From assembly GCF_900177735.1 (NCBI RefSeq), contig NZ_FXBB01000003.1, positions 47,127 to 111,126 of the forward strand: a DNA stretch of 64,000 bases, given 5' to 3'. A program made the position numbers and the translations under genes. The notes under the pieces are model-generated. The model searched no databases. It had not been told where the DNA came from and saw only the letters and a list, made by a program, of their open reading frames with translations. Shown here in pieces: positions 1 through 10,159 of the stretch. Every line of letters begins with the position of its first letter. The stretch's first letter is position 1. Source of the DNA: Dethiosulfovibrio salsuginis (GTDB taxonomy: Bacteria; Synergistota; Synergistia; Synergistales; Dethiosulfovibrionaceae).

Positions 1-1
1 C

Positions 2-652
2 AAAGCGGCCTCCCCCTGGAGGACGACTTTATCCCTCAAAGACAGGTACACCGTTCAGGAAAGCAGAGACGGATCCCACAGCGGATCTCTGGGCCTAAGC
101 CAGCGGATATTCGACTCAGGGGTCACCGGGCTCGCTGTTAGAGGCAGCAAGGAGGATAGGCTATCGTCCGTTGAGGACCGGGCCTCGGTGCTACAGGACA
201 TCCGCTATTAGGTGGCCCAATCCTACTGCACCTTGCTCAATTCTCATGAGGATCTGTCCATAGCCAGGGAGCTTACAGAGCAGGACAGGCGACACCTGGA
301 GATAGTTCAGGGAATGTACGACGTCGGGGAGAAGCCCCTCATAGACGTGGCCCAAGCCAGGGTCAACGACGTGTTGATGGCTCCGTCGTCGGCATTGAGG
401 ATCACCATGCCAGGGCAGGGAGGCAACGGGAAGAGCGGCAAAAGAGCCTCCAACGGAGGAACGGTATATACCCTCTCAGGAGACAGCCCTGTGCCGATGA
501 AGGTCAAAATCGGCATGGCCCAGGATGGATGGATAGAGGTTATCGGCGACCTACAGGAGGGAGTCGAGGTTGTCGTGGAGGTAATATCCAACGGTGGCTC
601 CTCCTCGAGAGGAGGTAGTCCCTTTGGCCCAACACCTGGTGGTCGTAGATAA
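2..652 (+). pseudogene. tolC-macA fusion remnant (efflux outer membrane protein joined to membrane fusion protein tail)
   Basis: One reading frame runs from base 2 to 652, interrupted only by a TAG at 209-211. Its first part looks like a TolC-type outer membrane efflux protein: a beta-strand-like SLGLSQRIFDSG segment, then after the stop a helical stretch with the typical GEKPLIDVAQAR pattern. At about 355-372 it changes without a frame break into the C-terminal part of a MacA-type periplasmic adaptor (VNDVLMAPSSALR, then a beta domain ending in a Gly/Ser-rich tail). A deletion has therefore removed the end of tolC and most of macA and joined the rest. The product cannot work as either protein. 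The intact order was presumably tolC-macA-macB. The left end lies outside the window. Confidence 0.7.
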
Positions 653-1319
653 CCTGCATAAAAGGTACGTCCTGGGAGATCAGGAGGTGAACGCACTCCA
701 GGGGGTGAGCTTCTCCGTGGAGAAAGGGGACTTCGTCTCCATTATGGGACCATCGGGATCGGGAAAATCCACCATGATGAACATGCTGGGGTGTCTGGAC
801 GTGCCCACCTCGGGCTCCTATCACCTGGACGGTAAGGACGTGGCGAGGATGAAACCTGACGAACTGGCCCGGGTGAGGCGGGATTCGCTGGGATTCGTCT
901 TTCAGGGATTTAACCTACTTCCCAGGACCACAGCACTGGAGAACGTGGAGCTTCCAATGATCTACTCGGGGGTCCCTTCAGGAGAGAGGAAAAAGAGGGC
1001 TTCCGAGGCACTGAAACGGGTGGGATTAGGGGACAGGCAAGACCACAGGCCCCACCAGATGTCCGGAGGCCAGCAGCAGAGGGTAGCCATAGCTAGAGCA
1101 CTGGTGAACAGGGCCCCTATAATACTGGCTGACGAGCCTACAGGAAACCTGGATACAGCCAACAGCACCGAGAAAATGGAGTTGTTTCAGGAGCTCAACG
1201 GAGAGCAGGGGATAACTGTCATACTCATAACCCACGAGCCCGAGATGGCCCTCTTCTCTAAAAGGATAATAACCTTCCGGGACGGCTCAATCGTCGAGGA
1301 CAGGAGGCTGGAACCATGA
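624..1319 (+). CDS. MacB-type ABC transporter ATPase subunit
   Basis: ABC ATPase of the MacB/LolD lineage, which powers a FtsX-like permease by mechanotransmission. Counting from the TTG at 624, the Walker [10 protein letters not shown] is near residues 42-50, the signature MSGGQQQR near 146-153 and Walker B LADE just after 165. The TTG start is preferred because GAGAGGAGG lies about 9 bases upstream and the protein then begins like its relatives. A GTG at 594 in the same frame has no such site. The start overlaps the end of the macA remnant, and the stop overlaps the permease by 4 bases. The ATPase looks intact, but its adaptor and outer membrane partners upstream are destroyed. Confidence 0.85.
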   Translation: MAQHLVVVDNLHKRYVLGDQEVNALQGVSFSVEKGDFVSIMGPSGSGKSTMMNMLGCLDVPTSGSYHLDGKDVARMKPDELARVRRDSLGFVFQGFNLLPRTTALENVELPMIYSGVPSGERKKRASEALKRVGLGDRQDHRPHQMSGGQQQRVAIARALVNRAPIILADEPTGNLDTANSTEKMELFQELNGEQGITVILITHEPEMALFSKRIITFRDGSIVEDRRLEP

Positions 1320-2362
1320 TATCGCCGATCCAGACGACAAAGATATCCCTCCGGGCCCTAGCTGCCAACAGGATGAGGTCGGCACTGACGGTTCTAGGCA
1401 TAGTCATAGGGGTCACAGCGGTCATAGTGATGTTCGCCGTCGGCACCGGGGCAAGGGAGGAGATCGCAGGGAAGATGTCCGCCCTTGGCAGCAACATGCT
1501 CTTTATCAGACCCAACTATATGCCCTCGTCGGGGGCCAGGACCACCACCGTCGCCACCTTGACGGTCAAGGACGGAGAGGCGATAAAGGCGGAGTGTTCC
1601 GCTGTGATGGCAGTCGCCCCCACGGTCAACATGAACGCCCAGATCATAAGGGGCAACGCCAACTGGTCCACCAGGATCACCGGGACCACCGTATCCTTCC
1701 TGACGCTGAAGGACTGGTCCATAACATCCGGTCGGGAGTTTACCGGAAGTGAGGAGCGAAACTCCGCTAAGGTCTGCCTCCTAGGGGTCACGGTGGCGAA
1801 AGAGCTGTTTCAGGACCAGGATCCCCTGGGACAGTCGGTGAGGATAGGGAAGATCCCCTTCACTGTAATAGGGGTATTGGACGAAAAGGGCGAGTCCATG
1901 ATGGGCGACGAGGACGACGACTTCAGGATAAGGAACGTCACCCAGATGGTGGAGGCCACTAAGTCAGCCACAGCGGTGATGACCATGTTGCTCACCGCTG
2001 TGGCGTCGGTGTCCCTGCTGGTCGGGGGAATCGGCATAATGAACATAATGCTGGTGTCGGTGACCGAGAGGACAAGGGAGATCGGCATAAGGATGGCCGT
2101 CGGAGCCACCGCCACGGACATCAGGATACAGTTTATGACCGAGGCGCTCATACTGTCGCTGATAGGCGGCTTCACAGGAGTCGCACTGGGGCTTGGAGGA
2201 GCCGCCGCCATAACCGCCTTTACCGGCTGGAACACCTCCGTCCCTATGGTCGCTGTGGCCCTGGCGGTAGGGGTGTCGGCGGCCACAGGGGTGTTTTTCG
2301 GCTACTACCCAGCCTCCAAGGCCGCCGCTCTGAGCCCGATAGAGGCGCTGAGACACGAATAA
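1316..2362 (+). CDS. MacB-type ABC permease (FtsX domain), internally shortened
   Basis: MacB permease with an N-terminal membrane helix (SALTVLGIVIGVTAVIVMFAVG), a periplasmic domain and the conserved C-terminal block (LVGGIGIMNIMLVSVTERTREIGIRMAVGA) with three more helices. It is 348 residues; relatives are usually about 400. The periplasmic domain jumps from the MMGDEDDD stretch straight to FRIRNVTQM, and the segment normally lying between these two motifs is missing without a frame shift. An in-frame deletion across short Asp-rich repeats would explain this. Translation is coupled to the ATPase by an ATGA overlap. With the upstream tolC/macA fusion, this points to a decaying efflux system. 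Confidence 0.8.
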   Translation: MISPIQTTKISLRALAANRMRSALTVLGIVIGVTAVIVMFAVGTGAREEIAGKMSALGSNMLFIRPNYMPSSGARTTTVATLTVKDGEAIKAECSAVMAVAPTVNMNAQIIRGNANWSTRITGTTVSFLTLKDWSITSGREFTGSEERNSAKVCLLGVTVAKELFQDQDPLGQSVRIGKIPFTVIGVLDEKGESMMGDEDDDFRIRNVTQMVEATKSATAVMTMLLTAVASVSLLVGGIGIMNIMLVSVTERTREIGIRMAVGATATDIRIQFMTEALILSLIGGFTGVALGLGGAAAITAFTGWNTSVPMVAVALAVGVSAATGVFFGYYPASKAAALSPIEALRHE

Positions 2363-2364
2363 AA

Positions 2365-3273
2365 CTAGCTCCACTCGACCCGGTTTCGGCCCAGATCCTT
2401 CGCCCTGTAGAGCGCCGAGTCGGCCAGGCCAAGGAGTCGGTCCAGGCCCTGACCCTCCACAGCCACACAGGCCCCTACGCTGACGGAGATGGACACAGGG
2501 CCTGATCTGGTGTCCATCGGGGAGGACCCTATTGAGTTGCGGAGCTGATCCAGAAAGGGCCTGGCCTCGTCGGGGTGGGGGAAGCGGAGTATGGCCAGAA
2601 ATTCCTCCCCTCCCATCCGCCCCACGACCCCTCGTCCACAGCAGGAGCGATCCATCTGTCTCGACAGCTCCATCAGGACGTCGTCTCCGGTCTGGTGTCC
2701 GTAGGTATCGTTGACGTTCTTGAAATGGTCTATGTCCAGCACCGCCACCACAAGGTCGCCGGATCTGGAATGGCCATGAGCCAACTCCTCCTCCAGCCTC
2801 TTTATTGTGGCCCCTCGGTTTAGAAGGCCGGTGAGACTGTCGTGGGAGGCCTGATACTCCAGGGCTTCTTTGCTCTGGACCAGGGCCCGGTGCATCTCTA
2901 TCATCCGTCGACCAACCTCTATTCTGGCCCGGAGCTCCCCTGTGTCGAAGGGCTTGGAGACGTAATCGTTCGCCCCTCCGTCCAGTCCCAGAACCACGTC
3001 GGACTTCTCCCCTCGGGAGGTAAGCATTATTATGTAAGGAGGCAGGTCTCCCTTGACCTCCCTCACCGCCTTGACCACGTCCAGGCCGTCCATGCCTGGC
3101 ATAACCCAGTCAAGCACCGCTATAGAAGGGCTGTCCTCCTCGGTCATGATGCGAAAGGCGCTGTCTCCGTCCTCCACCTCCACTGGGTCGTAGCCTATCT
3201 TCCTGAGCACCGTCGCCAGGACCGCCCTGGAGGTCATGTCGTCATCGGCTATAAGTATCCTTCTCATTCTCAT
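2365..3273 (-). CDS. response regulator with GGDEF domain (diguanylate cyclase)
   Basis: An N-terminal receiver domain (about residues 5-120) with acidic DDD, phospho-acceptor Asp55 in LDWVMPGMDG and conserved Lys107 is followed by a diguanylate cyclase domain (about 145-300) with an intact GGEEF at 221-225. It should make cyclic di-GMP in response to phosphorylation, as PleD does. The usual RxxD inhibitory site before GGEEF is not recognisable, since the Asp position is Gly, so product inhibition may be absent. The start overlaps the upstream hybrid kinase gene by 32 bases, so the two are one operon and probably partners. A second ATG at 3267 is better spaced from GGAGG. Confidence 0.9.
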   Translation of the reverse strand: MRMRRILIADDDMTSRAVLATVLRKIGYDPVEVEDGDSAFRIMTEEDSPSIAVLDWVMPGMDGLDVVKAVREVKGDLPPYIIMLTSRGEKSDVVLGLDGGANDYVSKPFDTGELRARIEVGRRMIEMHRALVQSKEALEYQASHDSLTGLLNRGATIKRLEEELAHGHSRSGDLVVAVLDIDHFKNVNDTYGHQTGDDVLMELSRQMDRSCCGRGVVGRMGGEEFLAILRFPHPDEARPFLDQLRNSIGSSPMDTRSGPVSISVSVGACVAVEGQGLDRLLGLADSALYRAKDLGRNRVEWS

Positions 3274-6103
3274 ACGCCTCCCTCAATTTATCGTGCTGAA
3301 TCACAAGCTCCTCCAGGAGACCCCCTAGGCTTGAGACGTCCCCTTTCTCCAGGGAGTATGCCGCCTGTCTCAGAGGCTCAGCCCCAACCGAAGAGGCCGC
3401 CCCTTTAAGGCCGTGGGCCATCGACCGGAGCTCATCAAATTTGCCCTCCGAGTGGGCTCTACCCATGGAGCGTATCTTTCGAGGCAAATCCTCCATAAAC
3501 CGACCCATTATCTCCATAGCCTGATCCACGTCGCCCATCAACCTGCGGAAGAACCCCTGGCTGTCCCAGGGGGAGAGGGTATCCTCAACCTCCGTGGTCT
3601 CGGTGGGCTCAGGGACCGAAAGGGAGGGGAACCACCGCCCCAGCACCCTCGCCAGGGACTCCAGGGTCACAGGCTTGGCCAGATGGTCGTCCATACCGGC
3701 GAGGAAAAACCTCTCCCTGTCTCCCGCCATAGAGTGGGCGGTCATGGCCACTATAGGGATCCTGCGGTGAGAGGGCTCGCTGGCCCTGATCGCCCTTGTG
3801 GCCTCTATTCCGTCCATCACCGGCATCTGGACGTCCATAAGCACCAGGTCGTAGTCCTGTAGCTTGAGGGCGTCCAACGCCTCCTGCCCGTTGAAGGCCA
3901 CGTCGCAATTAACGCCGATTTTGCCCAGTATTCCCTTAGCTACCTCCACGTTGGTGGGTATGTCCTCCACCAGAAGAAGCCTGGGGTGTCCCCCTGACGT
4001 TGGGGGAAGGCCTATAGACTCGGAAGGAGAGATACAGAGGGCCTCTTTTCCTATGGCCATAGGGATATCCACTGTGAAGGCGGTTCCCTGGCCTTCGACG
4101 CTCTCCACGTCGATAGAGCCTCCCATCATCTCCACCAGTTCCCTGGATATGGCGAGCCCCAGCCCCGATCCGCCGTAACGGCGGTTAGTGGCGCTGTCCA
4201 CCTGGCTGAAGGTCTTGAACAGTCGGTCCATCTTATCCTGTGGTACGCCTATTCCGCTGTCTTCGACCAAAAAGGAGATCACCGGTGGGTCCGATCGCTC
4301 TTTTACCGATACCGAGAGGGAAACCGATCCCCTGGCGGTGAACTTTATGCCGTTGCTGAGGAGGTTGGCCAATATCTGTCTTAGCCTGGTAGGATCTCCC
4401 TTAACCACCTTTGGAACGTCCTCGTCCAGATTGACGGAGAAGGAAATGCCCTTTGCCTTGGCGGAGAGCTCGAACAGAGGGCATATCTCGTCCAGAAACT
4501 CCCCCAGTCTAAAGTCCACCGTCTCAAGCTCCAGCCTTCCAGCCTCTATCTTCGATATATCCAGAACATCGTTTAAAAGGGTCAATAGGGCGGAGGCACT
4601 GCCTTTCACCGTCCTAGCGTAGCGTCTCTGTTCGTCGTCCAGGCTCGTGGTGAGAAGGAGGTCCGCCATTCCGATGACACCGTTCATAGGGGTCCGTATC
4701 TCGTGGCTCATGTTGGCTAAAAAGGAGCTCTTTGCCTCGCTGGCGGCCTCCGCCTGGGCCTTGGCTTCCAGAAGGTCGGTTATGTCCGTCGCGACGCCTA
4801 GGACCGCAGGAACACCCCAGTCGGGGTTGACGTAAGGTATCTTGATGACCTGGAACCATCCCATAGAGCCGTCCTTTCTTACGATCCGCTCCTGTGGAAT
4901 GAACAGATAGAGCCCTGAGTCTATGACCTGCCGGTCCGCCTGAAAATAGAACTCAACCTCCTCCTCGGAGGCCCGGTAGTCCAGGACCTTCTTCCCTATT
5001 ATGTCGTCCTGATCCAACCTAAGGGCGTCGGCTGCGGACCTGTTGCAAAGCAGCATCCTACCGTCCCTGTCCCTGGCGAAAATATAGTGGGGGACGGTGT
5101 CTATAACCAGTCGGAGATGAGCTCCGACGGCCTCCAGCTTACGTTGGCGGTCCGCTAGGACACGGTTAAGCCTTCTGAGTTTGAGGTGAAAGAAAAGCCC
5201 CAAGGTGAAAAGGGTCAAAAAAGCCAGTGAGACCCTGACCAAAAGTCCGTAGTTCACCACCGACTGGACAGTAATGGAGACGTGGCGATTAAAGGCCTCC
5301 TGGACGTCCCTGGGAGTTACGGTACTGACCCCTTTATCCAGTATATCCCGTAGCATAGGCTGGGATTTTACAACCGCCATTCGGAAGTGGTTGGTGTACA
5401 GAGACAGCTCCCCCGCCACCTTCAGGTTGAAGTAACCCTCTTTCCTTATGGTATAGGCCGCCACAGCCAGGGATCGGACGGTCATGTCGGCTTTTTTTCT
5501 GGACACCATGGAGAAGGCCTCCGCCTCGGTGTCCACCAGAAGAATATTGAGATCGGGATAGTTCCTGCGTATGACCTCCTCCACCCCGGTTCCCTTGGGC
5601 AACACCACCATCTCGTTGGTCAGCCTGGCGGGGTCTGATATGAAGTCGTGATCCTCTCTGGTGATGAAAACGTTAGGATCGGTGAAGTAGGACTCGGTGA
5701 ACAGAAGCCATTTGGCCCTATCGTCGGTGCGGTTCAAAAAAGCCAGGACATCGGCGTCCCCTGACTTTACCCTAGCTATGCTGTCCGGCCAACTGGCGGT
5801 CGGGACCACGTCTATTGATACCCCGATACTTCGGGATATCAAGCCTATAAGATCGGCGGCTATTCCAGAGTAAACCCCCTCCTGGGAGAGCTTTTCGTAG
5901 GGCTCCCAGTCGGGATCAACGCACATCAGCACCGGGCCTAGCTGGTCAAGATAGTCCCTCTCCTCTTGGGTGAGCTCCACTAGGGGCTGAGAGCGGGCCA
6001 TAGGCGGGAAAAGAAGCCATAGAAGACATAAAGCCAGTGCCAGTGCCAGAGCCCCATTTTTATAACGAAAAATACCGAACAATCGAAAACCTCCCTTCGT
6101 CAT
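3242..6103 (-). CDS. hybrid sensor histidine kinase with periplasmic binding domain (BvgS-like)
   Basis: Domains in order: signal/transmembrane segment (about 17-36), SBP-3-type periplasmic sensor (about 45-275), transmembrane helix (285-306), PAS (about 328-445), HisKA with His467 in [15 protein letters not shown], HATPase with N and G boxes (about 565-685), receiver with Asp757 in [11 protein letters not shown], and C-terminal Hpt with His897 in [10 protein letters not shown]. This is a full internal phosphorelay. The likely output is the GGDEF regulator whose gene overlaps its end. The extracellular domain resembles amino acid binding proteins, so a small-molecule ligand is plausible but not shown. 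A TTG at 6082 has a better ribosome site (GGGAGG) than the ATG at 6103. Confidence 0.9.
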   Translation of the reverse strand: MTKGGFRLFGIFRYKNGALALALALCLLWLLFPPMARSQPLVELTQEERDYLDQLGPVLMCVDPDWEPYEKLSQEGVYSGIAADLIGLISRSIGVSIDVVPTASWPDSIARVKSGDADVLAFLNRTDDRAKWLLFTESYFTDPNVFITREDHDFISDPARLTNEMVVLPKGTGVEEVIRRNYPDLNILLVDTEAEAFSMVSRKKADMTVRSLAVAAYTIRKEGYFNLKVAGELSLYTNHFRMAVVKSQPMLRDILDKGVSTVTPRDVQEAFNRHVSITVQSVVNYGLLVRVSLAFLTLFTLGLFFHLKLRRLNRVLADRQRKLEAVGAHLRLVIDTVPHYIFARDRDGRMLLCNRSAADALRLDQDDIIGKKVLDYRASEEEVEFYFQADRQVIDSGLYLFIPQERIVRKDGSMGWFQVIKIPYVNPDWGVPAVLGVATDITDLLEAKAQAEAASEAKSSFLANMSHEIRTPMNGVIGMADLLLTTSLDDEQRRYARTVKGSASALLTLLNDVLDISKIEAGRLELETVDFRLGEFLDEICPLFELSAKAKGISFSVNLDEDVPKVVKGDPTRLRQILANLLSNGIKFTARGSVSLSVSVKERSDPPVISFLVEDSGIGVPQDKMDRLFKTFSQVDSATNRRYGGSGLGLAISRELVEMMGGSIDVESVEGQGTAFTVDIPMAIGKEALCISPSESIGLPPTSGGHPRLLLVEDIPTNVEVAKGILGKIGVNCDVAFNGQEALDALKLQDYDLVLMDVQMPVMDGIEATRAIRASEPSHRRIPIVAMTAHSMAGDRERFFLAGMDDHLAKPVTLESLARVLGRWFPSLSVPEPTETTEVEDTLSPWDSQGFFRRLMGDVDQAMEIMGRFMEDLPRKIRSMGRAHSEGKFDELRSMAHGLKGAASSVGAEPLRQAAYSLEKGDVSSLGGLLEELVIQHDKLREAYENEKDTYSR

Positions 6104-6147
6104 CCCCCTAAAGATACCACGACAGGGAGGCTTTTCCGAAACACGCC

Positions 6148-6945
6148 TTAAAAATACACGTCGAAGTCGATCTTCCTACCTCCGCAGTAGGATCGAATCT
6201 CTCGGGAAAGGCCGTTCCAGTGGGATCGGTCCTCATCCAGAAATATCCTCCTGTAGAGGGGTATCAGATCGGGGCGGTGGTCCCATATCATCTGGAGGAC
6301 CCTGCTCTTATAGGGCCATTTGAGCTTCAGGTTCTCGAAACCGTAACGACAGGTCCAGGGGTAGGTGGCCTCGACGATGGAGCGGAAATCGGTTATGGCC
6401 GGAAACACCGGGGACACGAAGATCCAGGTGTCCAGCCCCGCCTCTCGGAGGGCTTGCAGGGCGTCTATCCGTTGGGCGACCGGGGAGGCCCTGGGCTCCG
6501 ATATGGCCCTGAAGGAATCGTCCAAGGTATTCATGGAGATCCCCACCTTTGCCCTCAGCTTGACCAGCAGGTCTATGTCCCGAACCACCAGGTGTCCCTT
6601 GGTGAGGACCATCAGGTTAAAATCGCACTGGCTGAACACCATGTCCTCCAGTACCTCCCTGGTGGCCTCCATGCTGGCCTCGAAGGGGTTGTAACAGTCG
6701 GTGGCGGACGACATTACCACCGTCTTGCCCTGGATCTTCCTGTAGGGCAGCCGAGAGTGGCAGACCTTCACGTCCACGAAGTCCCCCCAGTCCTCTGTGT
6801 GGTCGGTGTGCTGCTTTATGTACTCGGCGTAGCAGTAGACGCACTTATGGGGACAGCCAACGTAGGGGTTTATCGTGAAGTCCACCCCTGGTATGTTCGA
6901 GACCGATATGATGGACTTTTTGAAGACCTTCCCTGTGGATATCAT
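6148..6945 (-). CDS. radical SAM protein, SPL/Rv2578c-like
   Basis: Radical SAM enzyme with the CxxxCxxC cluster motif in VGCPHKCVYCYA near the N terminus, followed by GKTVVMSSATDCYNPFE and ISEPRASP motifs typical of the spore-photolyase-like/Rv2578c group. These reductively cleave S-adenosylmethionine. The substrate of this subgroup is not established, and true DNA photoproduct lyase activity should not be assumed. The ATG at 6945 is chosen because AGAGGAGGTGATC sits just upstream; a longer frame to 7062 lacks a site. It is transcribed divergently from the flavoprotein at 7089, with about 140 bases between them. Confidence 0.8.
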   Translation of the reverse strand: MISTGKVFKKSIISVSNIPGVDFTINPYVGCPHKCVYCYAEYIKQHTDHTEDWGDFVDVKVCHSRLPYRKIQGKTVVMSSATDCYNPFEASMEATREVLEDMVFSQCDFNLMVLTKGHLVVRDIDLLVKLRAKVGISMNTLDDSFRAISEPRASPVAQRIDALQALREAGLDTWIFVSPVFPAITDFRSIVEATYPWTCRYGFENLKLKWPYKSRVLQMIWDHRPDLIPLYRRIFLDEDRSHWNGLSREIRSYCGGRKIDFDVYF

Positions 6946-7088
6946 CCGATCACCTCCTCTAAAGAGGACCATCTTATATCCCAGCTCAAGCTTCATCAAC
7001 TGGGACCTCTTTCCGTTAGGGGGCTTGAATAATATACCCCCTAGTGGTATATTTCTCGACAAGATAACCTAAGAGGAGAGTGGTCGCA

Positions 7089-8435
7089 GTGGAGAGAGTT
7101 GTCATATTAGGAGGAGGCCCGGCGGGGATCAGCGCTGCCAAGTTGTTGAGGGGATTCAGACCTGATTGGGAAGTAACCATGGTAAGGCCGGAGCCATCCA
7201 GCGTCATCTACTGTGCCATTCCCTACGTTGTGGAGGGTCTTTTGGACATAGACCGTATATGCAAATCCGACGACATAGTGACCGATACAGGGACGAACCT
7301 CGTGAAGGAGAAGGCCACAAAGGTGGATTTCGACGGCAAGACCGTCACCACCGAAGGAGGCAAGGTGCTGCCTTACGATAAGCTTCTCATAGCCCTAGGG
7401 GCCAGGCCGTTAATGCCACCTCTTGAGGGTCTCTCAGGGGCTAAAAACGTCTTCCCTGTGAAGACCGAGGAGGATCTCAGGGCGATCCTGGAGGCCATAA
7501 CGCCGAACTCCCGTAAGGCCCTGATCGTCGGGGCGGGGAATATAGGCATAGAGATGGCACAGGCCATGAACCGCAGGGGCCTGGAGACCTCCATCGTTGA
7601 GATGGCGCATCACGTCCTGCCGGCCATGATGGATCTGGATATGGTGGCTGACGTCGAGAGGGAGCTCAGGGGCAGGGGAATAGATCTCATGACCGGGGTC
7701 GGGGTGAAGTCCTTCGACAGGTCCGGGGACGTGATCTCCAAGGCGCACCTGACCGACGGAGGGGCCATCTCGTTAAACGAGTACGGCGAGGACGATCTGA
7801 TCGTAATGTCCGTCGGGGTCAGGCCGGAGGTCGAGCTGTTCAAGGGAACCGCTCTGCCGATGGGGCCGATGGGAGTTATCGTCGACGACAAAATGGAGAC
7901 CGGCATTCCGGACGTGTGGGCGGCAGGCGACGTATGCCAGTACAGCTCCTTCCTTGACGGCGAGATAGTCGGAGGGAAGCTGGCCACCAACGCCGTGCCC
8001 ATGGCGAAGGTAGCGGCAAGGAACATGGTAGGGCTGGAGTGGAACTATCAGGGCTTTGTCAACGGAGCGGTTACGGTGGTGGATCCTCTGAGGATAGGGG
8101 GAGTCGGCTTTTCCGAGGAGGCCTGTCGAAAGAAGGGCCTGGACGTGGTGATCGGCAGAGGGAAGACCACGACCAGGTTTCCGATGATGCCAGGAGCCAC
8201 CGAGGTGACCGTAAAGCTGATCTTTAAAAGGGACGGCAAGCTCATCGGCGGTCAGGTGGTCGGAGGAGAGGCGGTCGCGGAGAGGATAGACACCTTGACC
8301 ATGGCGATCAAGGCGGGCTTCTCCGCAAAAGATCTCATGTCATTCGACTACTGCTCCCAGCCGTGGCAGACCTTCTTCCCAGCCTCCAACGCCATAGTGG
8401 CGGCGGCGGAGGACGGCTGGAGCAAGCTGATTTAG
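7089..8435 (+). CDS. FAD-dependent NADH oxidase / CoA-disulfide reductase-like oxidoreductase
   Basis: Pyridine nucleotide-disulfide oxidoreductase with an N-terminal FAD motif (GGGPAGISAA), a single active-site Cys in VIYCAIPY (about residue 42), a central NAD-binding motif (GAGNIGIEMA), the second FAD motif with AAGDVCQ, and a C-terminal dimerisation domain. The single Cys places it with NADH oxidase, NADH peroxidase and CoA-disulfide reductase rather than with CxxxxC disulfide reductases. A role in oxygen or persulfide/polysulfide handling is plausible for an anaerobe but is inference. GTG at 7089 is chosen because AAGAGGAG lies 10 bases upstream. The gene converges with the ABC transporter at 8432 with a 4-base overlap. 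Confidence 0.85.
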   Translation: MERVVILGGGPAGISAAKLLRGFRPDWEVTMVRPEPSSVIYCAIPYVVEGLLDIDRICKSDDIVTDTGTNLVKEKATKVDFDGKTVTTEGGKVLPYDKLLIALGARPLMPPLEGLSGAKNVFPVKTEEDLRAILEAITPNSRKALIVGAGNIGIEMAQAMNRRGLETSIVEMAHHVLPAMMDLDMVADVERELRGRGIDLMTGVGVKSFDRSGDVISKAHLTDGGAISLNEYGEDDLIVMSVGVRPEVELFKGTALPMGPMGVIVDDKMETGIPDVWAAGDVCQYSSFLDGEIVGGKLATNAVPMAKVAARNMVGLEWNYQGFVNGAVTVVDPLRIGGVGFSEEACRKKGLDVVIGRGKTTTRFPMMPGATEVTVKLIFKRDGKLIGGQVVGGEAVAERIDTLTMAIKAGFSAKDLMSFDYCSQPWQTFFPASNAIVAAAEDGWSKLI

Positions 8436-10159
8436 ACCGCCCACTCCCACTCTCTGGATGCCTCCTGGGCGTCCCAGAGCTCTTTGTAGAGGCCACCGTT
8501 ATCCAGAAGCTCCCTATGTTTTCCCGACTCGACGACCTGACCGTCGTTTAAGACGACGATTCTGTCGGCGTTTTGGATCGTCCTCAGGTGGTGGGCTATG
8601 ACGACCACCGTCTTGCTGGCGGTCAGGTTGTCTATGGCCCTCTGTATCTTGACCTCGTTTATGGGATCCAGGCTGCTGGTCATCTCGTCCAGTATAACTA
8701 GAGGTGCGTCCCTGAGGAGGGCTCTGGCGATGGAGATCCTCTGCCTCTGACCTCCCGACAGCCCAACGCCGTTCTCCCCTACCGGCGTATCGTAGCCTTT
8801 GGGAAGCCCCGAGATGAAGTCGTGTATCATGGCCTTCTTGGCGGCCTCGACGACCTCCTCCCTGGAGGCGTCTCTTCTGCCGACTTTTATGTTCTCGAAG
8901 ATAGTGTCCTCGAACAGTATGACATTCTGCATTACTATGCTCACGTTGGAGAGAAATTCGTCGTAGTCGATGTCCCTTATGTCCACCCCTCCGACCACTA
9001 TACGCCCTCTCTGAACGTCCCAAAACCTCAGGATCAGGTTGGCTATAGTGGTCTTTCCCCCTCCAGAGGGGCCAACGAGGGCTATGAGAGAGTCACCTCC
9101 GATATCGAGATCGACGTCTTTCAGCCCAAAGCCCTCTTTCCCGTAGGAAAAGCCCACGCCGCAGAACTTTAGGTCCATCCCCTTGGGCTTTTTGCTGTTC
9201 GGGCTGGGCTTTATCGTAGGGGCACTGAGGACCTTCGAGATCCTGCTGTAGCTGTCTTTTCCCTTTATGAAGTTGAGCCAATAGCTCTCAAGCTCGACAA
9301 AGGGCCTGTAAAACTCCCTGCTCAGGACGACGAACAGGATGTAGTTGAACAGCGTCGCCTTTCCGTAGAAGACCAACGTGGCCCCGACGACCACTAAAGC
9401 ACCGTAACAGAGGTCCAGAAGGAAAAAGTACCTTCCCATGTAACCGGCGACGGACCTGGATATGGCCTTGCTGCTCTCGCCGAACTTGACCATGCTGTCC
9501 CTGAGCTTCCCCTCGAAGGACGAGCTCTCCCCGAAGGCCTTAATCAGGGGGATGCCCTTGGTGTACTCGACGAAGAGGCTTACCATGTCCGCCAGGTCGT
9601 CCTGGGTCTCCTTCTGCAATCTGCCGTTAGATCCTATGCCGGAGAACATGACCAGCAGGGCTACGGGAGTCAGGGAAACCATGGCCAGCCCCATCCTCCA
9701 GTCGACGAGAAATAGTCCCACTCCGACCAACGCCGCCACCAGGATACTGCTGACGGTCTTGGACCAGAAATGGACCACCACCGGCTGAAGGTTGCCTACG
9801 TCCTTCTGGATCACAGTGTTCAGCTCTCCGATTCTCTCCTCGGTGTAGAACCCGAGATAGATTTTCTTCATGGTCAGTATAAGCCTTTCCCTGACCGTGG
9901 CGACGGTGTCGAACCCGGCCTGATGCTGGGCCACCTCCGCCACGGTGTTAGAGATCCCCTTGGCGACGAAAAGCGCCGCCAGCTTGAACCCAAAATGCCA
10001 CAGGTTCAAGGTCTCCCCTGAGCTTATGAGCCTGAGGCCGTCAAGGGCGACCAGGGTTATCCCGACGTTCAGGAGGGATCCGACGGTGAAGGATACCATC
10101 GCAAGGGACATAAACAGCTTGGCCTTCCCCGTCAGACCTCTGATCAACTCAGCTAACAT
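8432..10159 (-). CDS. ABC exporter half-transporter, second subunit
   Basis: Fused type IV exporter: six predicted membrane helices (about residues 1-310), then an ATPase with Walker A (GPSGGGKTT), signature LSGGQRQR and Walker B with DEMTSSLD. The ATG at 10159 follows GGAGGTAACGGC and lies inside the end of the preceding ABC gene, so the two are translationally coupled and probably form a heterodimer. Both subunits keep the catalytic Glu after Walker B and the switch His. Families of this shape export lipids, peptides or drugs, and some (YbtPQ/IrtAB) import siderophores. The cargo cannot be read from sequence. Confidence 0.88.
   Translation of the reverse strand: MLAELIRGLTGKAKLFMSLAMVSFTVGSLLNVGITLVALDGLRLISSGETLNLWHFGFKLAALFVAKGISNTVAEVAQHQAGFDTVATVRERLILTMKKIYLGFYTEERIGELNTVIQKDVGNLQPVVVHFWSKTVSSILVAALVGVGLFLVDWRMGLAMVSLTPVALLVMFSGIGSNGRLQKETQDDLADMVSLFVEYTKGIPLIKAFGESSSFEGKLRDSMVKFGESSKAISRSVAGYMGRYFFLLDLCYGALVVVGATLVFYGKATLFNYILFVVLSREFYRPFVELESYWLNFIKGKDSYSRISKVLSAPTIKPSPNSKKPKGMDLKFCGVGFSYGKEGFGLKDVDLDIGGDSLIALVGPSGGGKTTIANLILRFWDVQRGRIVVGGVDIRDIDYDEFLSNVSIVMQNVILFEDTIFENIKVGRRDASREEVVEAAKKAMIHDFISGLPKGYDTPVGENGVGLSGGQRQRISIARALLRDAPLVILDEMTSSLDPINEVKIQRAIDNLTASKTVVVIAHHLRTIQNADRIVVLNDGQVVESGKHRELLDNGGLYKELWDAQEASREWEWAV

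Noticed and set aside
6220..7032. A 270-codon plus-strand frame opposite the radical SAM gene
   Set aside because: Antisense shadow; it runs through the radical SAM start region and has no recognisable product.
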